Positions 56,861 to 64,000 of a stretch of 64,000 nt of DNA are shown piece after piece (within the stretch, counting starts at the first letter, position 1; each line of letters opens with the position of its first letter). This DNA comes from Beverwykella pulmonaria (taxonomy: Eukaryota; Ascomycota; Dothideomycetes; Pleosporales; Melanommataceae). The notes under the pieces are model-generated. The model saw nothing but the letters and a program-made list of their open reading frames with translations. It did no database searches and had not been told where the DNA came from. Both the position numbers and the translations under genes were made by a program. The DNA is taken from assembly GCA_001599595.1 (NCBI GenBank), contig BCHH01000001.1, forward strand, positions 3,055,561-3,119,560, read 5' to 3'.

Positions 56861-57060
56861 CTAGAGCGAAGCGGACACGCGATGCTTCTTGGCAACATAG
56901 CTCGCTCCCATGGCTTTCATTCTAATTAAAAGCTTGAATCCGCCTACTTGTCTCTGGAATACCCCTTTCAGATCATACTTCTGCGCAACACTCCTCATAT
57001 TTGTGAACTGCTTCTCTCCATAGCTTTGAAGCACATCTTGCCCTATGACACTCTCTACAC
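56861..57060 (-). pseudogene. C-terminal relic of a BBE-type FAD-linked oxidase
   Basis: The minus frame reads SVIGQDVLQSYGEKQFTNMRS, VAQKYDLKGVFQRQVGGFKLL, matching the conserved C-terminal end of FAD-binding PCMH/berberine-bridge-type oxidases (YG…L…KYDP…VFQ…GFK). The rest of the enzyme is absent upstream (57060-57600 on the minus strand), so this is a fragment, probably a former last exon after an AG at its start. Such oxidases are common in fungal secondary metabolism. Confidence 0.6.
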
Positions 57061-57761
57061 GAAGAAGGGAACAAAAATTAATATGTGATGGGCTTTGGGA
57101 TTCATGCATAGGCCAGCGTCGCGTCTTCTATACCTTTTGCTTGGTGGTAGTGCAGAAGGCTGATTGTAAAACTGATTGGAACGTGACCAAGCGCACGTGT
57201 GAGCACTAATAGACAATTAAACCATGTTGTCTTACGTGAGTTGATCAACAACATCTAATAATTCTTTAGGCTTACACATATTAGAAGGTGTCCATGATCT
57301 TGTTGACTCGCCGCTGAGCCAACTGGCTCGCCAAACTGCTCTCCCCTTGCTGTGGAGCTAACTAGATGTCCATAGTGTACGCTCCCCAGAGTAGAAAACC
57401 TGTTGTTGCTAAATTAGTCTTTTATTAAATGCTTCAAGCGCTTGATTGCCTTCCAATAAACAGCTTTATTCATTAAGATGTAAAGCTAGACAACATTTTC
57501 TATGTAACCCAACTAGATAACTGGCTGAGAAATTCCAACTCAGAGATTCCAGTCTCTGCAACTATGCTGCTAGAGCAGCAACCAATATTAGTGGCCCGCT
57601 TTATTAGCTCCTAAGATGTTTTAGAAAGGGAAGTAGGCACACAAAGTAGATGTTTGATTACTCTCTGTTACAATGTTGTCCGTTGCTATTTCGTTGTATG
57701 TATCAAAGAAAGAAAGAGATATATATTTGCCGAAGAATAGAAGAATGATCGTCGTCTCGTT
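57061..57761. other. AT-rich spacer beside the inverted module
   Basis: 0.7 kb, no gene supported. The stretch 57680-57760 (GTTGCTATTTCGTTGTATG…ATATATATTTG) resembles 48125-48235. Confidence 0.3.
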
Positions 57762-57890
57762 ATGTAAGCAGAAGCCTGGAGGGAAGAGTATCAAGATGTG
57801 CATACTGTGTGATGTATGTACAGCTGATATATATGACAGACTGATTAGTCAGTGACATATCCACGTGACGGTATGGTGTCCTGGGCTTAC
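57762..57890 (-). repeat. Promoter-like module, copy B (inverted relative to copy A)
   Basis: Read on the minus strand it gives GTAAGCCCAGGACACCATAC, then GTCACGTGGATATGTCACTG, ACTAATCAGT, CATATATATCAGCTGTACAT and a CCCTCCAG leader. Similarity to copy A extends over about 125 bp with a minority of substitutions. It points leftward into DNA without an intact gene. Confidence 0.65.
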
Positions 57891-58895
57891 ACGTTAGTTT
57901 CGTTGTCGGTGTGTCTTCGTTGGTTGTTGGTTGCCCCCTGATGATGGGTCCCAGCTAAGTATATATTATGTTGGATGATGACGAAGTAGGCAGCTGAAAG
58001 AAAAGCTAAGACCCCTTCCTTGCACCATGCATCCAAGCTTTCAACCATCGCCTGAGGTGGATTTGGGCAAAATAGCTCTTCGCTACGGCGCAGTATGTTG
58101 CTGCAATAGGAGCGAACGCGCAGATCCATGTATCCTGCATGATCCTTGCGAACTACGCCCCACTTTCTCGTCTCCACTGGCTGGCGTTGACCGAAACATC
58201 AAGTCGCTCTGCAATAAACACGATAGAGTATACACGTGAATATTGGCCAATAACACATTGTGAGCCTGATTCCCAGACCTGGGGTTCTTCAGACTCATAG
58301 GCAAATCCTTGTAGGTACGAGTGGTTAGTGGTTGCCTACGCCACCGCAACACATGCATATGCATTATGGCGGCGTGCAATACCTCCTACATACATGAAAT
58401 ATGCTTACTTGGCTGATTCTATCATAGCCGCCAATGTAATGAAATTGCTGATGCTGCAGTGGAATAGATTTTGGTGACCAAAATCTAGATTCCTTGCTGG
58501 ATGAATTGAGCAGTCACAGCGGGACCAATTACACCTGGTCGATTTTAACTTTATCTCCAGACTTCCTCACTTTCGATCCATCTCCACCACTTGGGTTCAG
58601 TCTATTTTTTACACACCGCTTGGAGCAATTTTCGAGGAAAATCACCCGACATTGCTAAAAGCCGGGCCGTTTTCTCATCATTGAACAGTGCCATTGCACT
58701 GAAGCACATCGCTCAGTCCGTCGCACCACCTCTCCTTCTTTAATTGAAACGCCGAACAGTATTTCAAGCGAATCGACACTCCCATCCCCATTGTAAAAGT
58801 CGGTAGTCAAGATCTGTTTTGTCCCTATTTCAAGAGCTTTCTGCAAACCTACGGCTTCTACGACAAATTCAGCCTGTCTACAGCCTCAGATAACG
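57891..58895. other. Spacer with a possible decayed membrane-protein fragment
   Basis: On the minus strand around 58195-58005 one frame reads RIMQDTWICAFAPIAATYCA, VAKSYFAQIHLRRWLKAWM, interrupted by stops on both sides; it looks like a relic of a helical protein of unknown family. CACGTGAATAT recurs at 58233-58243. The last 300 bp are probably the promoter of the hydrolase gene. Confidence 0.3.
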
Positions 58896-59995
58896 ATGGC
58901 TCCAATTTGGTCACACCAACCATTCAAGGGTCTCATCACGACCTTACTATTGGCAGTCTCTCCAGGCTACTTCGCCGCTCTCTCCGTTTATTATATCCCC
59001 CAACGACTCCGATCACATCCAAACTGGAGTTTGCAGACATGCCTTGGGTGTCATTTCTACTGGCTTATGTTCAAGTACATGACGATGATACGCATGGCAC
59101 CCGACTATGCCCTCAAAGCTGGCTCACTCAAAGACCGCTTTGTCTTAGTGAAGCCTGCCTCAGATACTGTCTACACTGGAGTCCTAGAACATCCAACCAT
59201 CAGCCTATTCCATGGGGTGGTATTTGGTTCCCGAATGCACCAAATCCTGAAGATATCAAAACCCGAACATTTATCTTGCACTTTCCTGGTGGAGCATATG
59301 TTGTCGCATCGCCTCCTTCCGAGACTGGGAAATTCCCAAGCAGCGTCTACTCTAGCCAGTTGAATGCTCTCATGTTTTATGCACAATATCGGGTTGCTGC
59401 AACTCCAAACACACGTTTCCCAGCCGCGATCCAAGATGCGGTCACCTTCTATTCCTATCTACTCGGCCTTGGAATTCCAGCCAAGAACATCATCATTTCC
59501 GGAGACTCGGCCGGGGGTAATCTCGTCATCGCTCTACTCCGATACATCGAAGAAAACAAGAGTCTATTGCCAAACCCGCGAGGAGCTATCAGTTGGTGTC
59601 CCTGGCTTGACGTCACTTCTAGCGCCATAACAAGATACAAACGGAGCACAAAAGCTAGTACAGATCTAGTTCCTTGGCAAATACTTGCGTGGGGGTTAGA
59701 AGCATATCCGCCTCCCTCCTCTGAACTCTCAAGCGTAGTACAAGCTTATGTCTCGCCGGCTCAGCATCCTTTCTCTCTCAATACACCTCTGCTCTTGCAA
59801 GCTGGTTCTGCAGAGGTCTTCCAAGAAGAAGTTCGTGCTTTTGCGCAGGAGATGGGCAAAATTGAGGGGAACAAGGTTAAGTACTGGGAGACACCACATG
59901 CACCACATAATCTCATTCTCTGTGGCCGAATTCTGGGACTACAGAAAGAAGCGGGGGATGTTGTGGCTGTAGCCCAGGAATTTTTTGAGACCTAG
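58896..59995 (+). pseudogene. Alpha/beta hydrolase (HSL-like fold-3) with a single-base frameshift
   Basis: The first 102 codons from the ATG at 58896 (MAPIWSHQPFKGLITTLLLA…VYYIPQRLRSHPNW…DRFVLVKPASDTVYTGVLE) are in one frame; the rest (PIPWGGIWFPNAPNPEDIKT… to the stop at 59995) is in the -1 frame. The switch is at about 59201 (ACC ATC AGC): one missing base explains it. The catalytic part is otherwise intact: LHFPGGAYV (oxyanion region, with Pro where many relatives have His), GDSAGGN (nucleophile Ser), GSAEVFQEEV (acid region) and HAPHNL (catalytic His). An N-terminal membrane anchor is likely. No splice pair fixes the frame, so it is a recent pseudogene or a sequence error. Confidence 0.75.
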
Positions 59996-61131
59996 ATGAA
60001 TTTGGATCTGACACTGTAGAGGAAATTTTTTTCTATTTTTTTATTTTCAAATTGCGTTAATCACGTCCGTATCTTGTACCACCTAGATCGAAATTGATTT
60101 ATTTTCATTGGAAAAAGGCCTCTCCTCCACTATATGCCAGTCACCAGCAACACCTGAACTAATGTAATTGTGTACTGAACCGTACTTGAAGACACCAACC
60201 ACACTTTCGTTCACAGGTCACTCCCCCCCCCAATTTTATAGTCACATCTATACAAAATGAGATCCTCTCTTCAATCAGAGACTCAAAGTAAGCTTACTAA
60301 AAGCTAAGGCGCGCGCGTTTGTCTCAATCGTCATTACAAGCTTCATCGGGGGAAGGCACCCCTTCTGAGAATATCCCCATCTCTTAAAATTATCCATCTC
60401 TTATTGGAGATGAGCATACAATTTGTGTGAAGTATGAGATCGCGTGGGATAACGTTTGAAAGCATGGGAAGCGCTTCTACTGGACGCGACGAAGTGACTC
60501 ATAATGACGACGAGCCAGATCTCCAAAAACGACGACGACTGTGACGGGCAGCTATTTGAGCAGAGAGTTGAAAGCTGGTTGTATTGCAAGATAACTAGAT
60601 GCCGTGATGAGGTAGCTCGGCAGCGTGGTTATATACACGGAATAAGCGAGGACAGGGTCGTCACATCCACGAGTATAAACAGTGCTCGAAGTTGATCCAG
60701 ACTACATGACTGACACCAACTCCACTGAATAGCAAAAGAATCTCACAGAGTTTGGTAACTATTATGGCACTCAATAATAAAAATGTCTCGAAATTACAGT
60801 CACGTGTCAAAAGTTTTGTACGCTGGGCGAGAACTCAAAAACGCGTCGCGTACACCCCACATTTCAACTCACAACTACGATGCCGCAAGGTCGTCAATTT
60901 AGCACAGAAATCTCAGGAAATAGGCGTCAGAGACCTAATTTAACGCCAGACTAGCGACTGCAATCATCTCCAAGGCCTTAGCTGGTGCTTCAACTGCAGA
61001 GCTTGTCAAGGAGTTTGATCGCGACCCTACTACAATACAATGCCTACTACGCTTGAAACCACAACTGAAAGTTCAACTAGAGAGCTTTTGGCCGAACGCG
61101 CTGCGAGCGACCTAAATATCAGAAAATTAGC
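59996..61131. other. Convergent intergenic region, no gene supported
   Basis: 1.1 kb of facing 3' ends (hydrolase and MFS). Short ORFs at 60504-60695 and 60752-60943 have no recognisable content. Contains a poly-T/A run near 60030 and a GCGCGCG stretch near 60311. Confidence 0.3.
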
Positions 61132-62962
61132 TCAACGTTCCTGGATCCACAGCAATAGGACCACACTTACAATTCCCCTAAACCTCTTCCCAAACACATA
61201 CGCCGGAATCGTAAACGAGCAAATCACCAGATTCACAACCGTAATCGCAGTAAATGTGCTCCTCGGCCCTATCTTTGCATACAATCCATTCGCATACGTC
61301 GTCGCCAAGAACGTAAACACTGCCTTCGTGAAATTGATTGTGACAAACGCTTGATTCGCATCTTTCGCATGACAATCAATCACGTAAGTCAGTGAAGCCT
61401 GAGAGGCAAAGGGCACAGAAAGTGAGTGTAGCGACATGAAGAAGATAGGCCAGACGATAGGCGCGCCGCTCTGTACGCTCATTCCAAAGCCGAGGAAACC
61501 GGCGGTTGCTAGGGGTGTGGCGATGAGCATGAGTGTGAGGCGGAATTCAGGCTCGAAGACGCCGCCGTTGCGCTTTGCCATGGACTTCACGACTGCATCA
61601 GCCATCCAGCCGGAGAGGGGCGAGCCGATTAATGCGATGGCGAGGAGAGGCAAATTAGTTAGACCGATTTGTGCAGGACCGAGATTGTATGGTGGCGAGG
61701 AGAACGCGGTAACAGACAGCACGGAGATCGTAAGAAGCCAGGTGAAGTAGGAACCGTAAACAATGGTCGAGAACAGGACGGCAGGGTATGCAATCAAGGG
61801 GATGGGCTTGTAGGCACCTTTCCAGAATGATTCATCAGAAAGTCGGCCGCGCCAGAGGCGCAGCTTGTCGACATAGGTTTCTGTTGCGGATGTATCGACA
61901 GACCAGAAAGTGCCCTTTTCTTCGACCTCGATGGCTGCGCCGCGCGGGCCGTTGTAGGTTGTTTCGATAACCACAAAATACATAACAACGAGGATGGGAA
62001 TGTAGATCAGGGCTGAGATGCCAAAGGTAGCTTCGAAGGAGATGTTCTCGATGATGAAGCCGGAAATAACTTGACTGCATAGAGGTTCGTTTGATCAGAA
62101 GATGCCATAGAAGACGAACTTAGAGGTAGCGTACCCGAGAAGAACCCCAGACCCTAGCATACACCCCCAAATGCTAAGGCGTGAGCCTCGCTGATGCACG
62201 AAGAACATATCAGAGACCGTTGAGGTCACGAGAGTTTCTAGAGGAGCAGAAGCGATGCCCTGTACGACTCGCATGACTGCCAGTGAGACGAAAGACTGTT
62301 TCTTCTTAATACGGCTCAAAGCTTGACTCTGGACGGACGACATACACTTGAAAAGAACCCCCAAACGTTCGTAACTAGTAGGAGGCCAGTAGAGATCACG
62401 AAAAATGGTCGTTTGCCCCAGATGTTGGCTCCTGCAGCTGTAAAGAAAGTAGTGAATCCGATCCAGAAAGCCAGGAAGCCAATGAGCAGACTCGACACCA
62501 TATCCAAGCTGACGTTGTACTTGACAGCCACAACATGTAAACCGGGTGTGACCATGGGCCCAAGGCTGAATATCTGTTAGTCGCTGTATCGTTTTCGCAA
62601 ACGAGGTACGGCGTACGCGGTTGTGACACCAGAGCTGAATGCAAGAATGATCATGATTGATTCCTTCCATGCCGGTGACCTAATTGCATTTTAGCAATAT
62701 ATATTGAACTCTCTTTTGGAGATGTACCAATTGAGAGGATCACTCGGGCTATCCGAAGGCTGCGGTTGCAGGATAATATCTCCATGGCGCTTCAGAGAAC
62801 TCGCACTAGCTGCTAATTCTTCTACAATACATCGTATATTTAGCATACATCATTGGACTGGAGGCCTACAAACTGCTTACCCGTTGTTGTTGATGCTGCA
62901 CCAATGACAGCTGTCCCCGGAGGGGAAGCCATCAAAGGATCTTGCAGGACGCCCCAACCCAT
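61132..62962 (-). CDS. MFS transporter (DHA1 type), second copy in the window
   Basis: Six exons (62962-62881, 62821-62728, 62679-62617, 62565-62346, 62295-62135, 62074-61132) give 520 residues. The start MGWGVLQDPLMASPPGTAVI is typical of these transporters. Then come DIILQPQPSDSPSDPLNW, FSSGVTTALGPMVTPGLHV, NIWGKRPFFVISTGLLLVTN, MRVVQGIASAPLETLV, a central loop (GTFWSVDTSATETYVDKLRL) and GSPLSGWMADAVVKSMAKRNGGVFEPEFRL. For intron 3 the acceptor ATATTCAG (52 nt, CTAAC branch) restores the family sequence; the nearer CTAACAG does not keep frame. It is not closely similar to the 45-kb transporter, so not a recent duplicate. Confidence 0.88.
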
Positions 62963-64000
62963 GATGATCAAATTAGGATGAAGCTACAGACCAAATAAAG
63001 AATGGAGCAAGCAAAAGATGATCTGCCAGCAGACCGGAAGAATTGAAAGAACGAAAAAGAATAAACTGAAAAGCTACCGGCCAACGAATGAACAAACTTA
63101 ACAGGACAAAAGGAATTGAGTCCAGCTCTGAGCAGGCGCTCATTCCCGAAAGTACTTCGCCAGATCAAGTACAGCACCAAGGCGATCAAGCGGCGATCAG
63201 TCGGGTATACCCAGCCTTCTCGAAACATTGATGAAGAAAGATTACGCCAGCAACACCTGATGGCCATCTTCGATGAAGTTTCAGTTGTGCTGTCTTTGAC
63301 AAGGCTTGACAAGACTTGACAGGGTTGTGATGATATTATGTGGGTCAAAATGTCGATCCAATACGACGCGAGTTTCACAAGGCCACCAACTGCCTGGACT
63401 TCCTCGGGAGTCCAGACTCGGCATGCTCGACCACGTTTCTAAGGTGTCAACATCGGGATTTAATCATGAGCCGAAGGCTGCGCATATGATTTAGTCATCA
63501 TGTGCCTTGTTCCCGTCCAATGAGGCGCCGTACAAGTTGGATATGTCGCATCATTTGCGCCAAAGATAGCATTCCGTCGGCTCCAGGGCACAAGCCGGTT
63601 GGAATTATAACGGCTTCAGTGTTCGCATGACAGATGAGTGCCGGGTAGGAAGTGGAGACGGTCAGAAAATGGTGCCATACTTTGACAATAGAAGGTTGTA
63701 AATCAATCGTGAATCTGAATTAGGCACGTCGCTTGAATTTTAGGGCCTCAGGAATGGAATTTGGAAGACGAATATAGCTGTTAGAACCAGTCGATCAGGC
63801 ATTGCGGTATCCTGTAGGGTTTGTAGAGCAGGTGAGAGAAGGCTGTCCCTATTAATCTCGACGCTCTATAGAAAGTCGTGGGATCCATGTGCACTGCATC
63901 TCCTATTTTAAAAAATATCCTATCAATGCATCGATAGCCTGTTTAAATGCGTTACTGTACCTCTACATCGAGAGCGTCATGATAGATGTACCATCGGGCG
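62963..64000. other. Right end of the window, promoter side of the MFS gene
   Basis: 1 kb. The 136-codon minus ORF (62968-63378) reaches to within 6 bp of the MFS start but reads as leader/promoter, not as a domain. No other gene, repeat or RNA seen. Confidence 0.3.

Noticed and set aside
54505..57890. A classical DNA transposon with terminal inverted repeats
   Set aside because: The inverted copies have no sharp ends (similarity tails off gradually), no target duplication was found, and no transposase is present.
1..64000. CRISPR arrays, rRNA genes, bacterial operon features
   Set aside because: No regularly spaced repeats or rRNA sequence were seen, and gene structure is that of a fungal nuclear genome.

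Overview
The window is nuclear DNA from a filamentous ascomycete (Pezizomycotina). The evidence is short 45-190 nt introns with GTAAGT/GTACGT-type donors and CTAAC/CTGAC branch sites, an AA9 cellulose monooxygenase, Zn2Cys6 regulators, secreted Kex2-processed and GPI-anchored proteins, and housekeeping genes whose exons splice into full-length products. I cannot place it below that rank; Dothideomycetes is only a guess. All exon boundaries were deduced by eye from splice consensus and frame.

Left part (1-47.8 kb): a mostly housekeeping block. In order: a truncated ART1/LDB19-type arrestin (minus); about 5 kb with no convincing gene; an AA9 LPMO (minus); a GPI-type cupredoxin; ribosomal protein L22; an LRR-like protein; a WDR44/Dgr2-type WD40 protein (minus); ribonucleotide reductase small subunit (minus); RNA polymerase III subunit RPC4/Rpc53 (minus); VAC8 (minus); a Ser/Thr kinase; a secreted glutaminase-A-type enzyme; TRAPP subunit TRS31; EBP2 (minus) divergent from a tiny HSBP1-like protein; a two-thioredoxin-domain PDI (minus) divergent from a thioredoxin-like protein. 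Then comes a compact putative catabolic or detoxification cluster: a Zn2Cys6 regulator, an MFS exporter and an amidase, the last two divergent from one shared promoter.

Right part (47.8-64 kb): an AT-rich, gene-poor accessory block. It holds small secreted proteins (an SH3-like candidate effector with a frame problem, and a zygote-specific-class-V-like Cys-rich peptide), a 199-bp solo LTR with a perfect 5-bp target duplication, a fungal-specific orphan gene lying between inverted copies of a conserved CACGTG-containing promoter-like module, a C-terminal relic of a BBE-type FAD oxidase, an alpha/beta hydrolase broken by a single-base frameshift, and a second MFS transporter.

Main points for follow-up: MluI-cell-cycle-box (ACGCGT) motifs in all three introns of the RNR small-subunit gene; a GC-AG intron in the first MFS gene; the solo LTR; and the repeated promoter-like module around the orphan gene at 54.8-56.8 kb.
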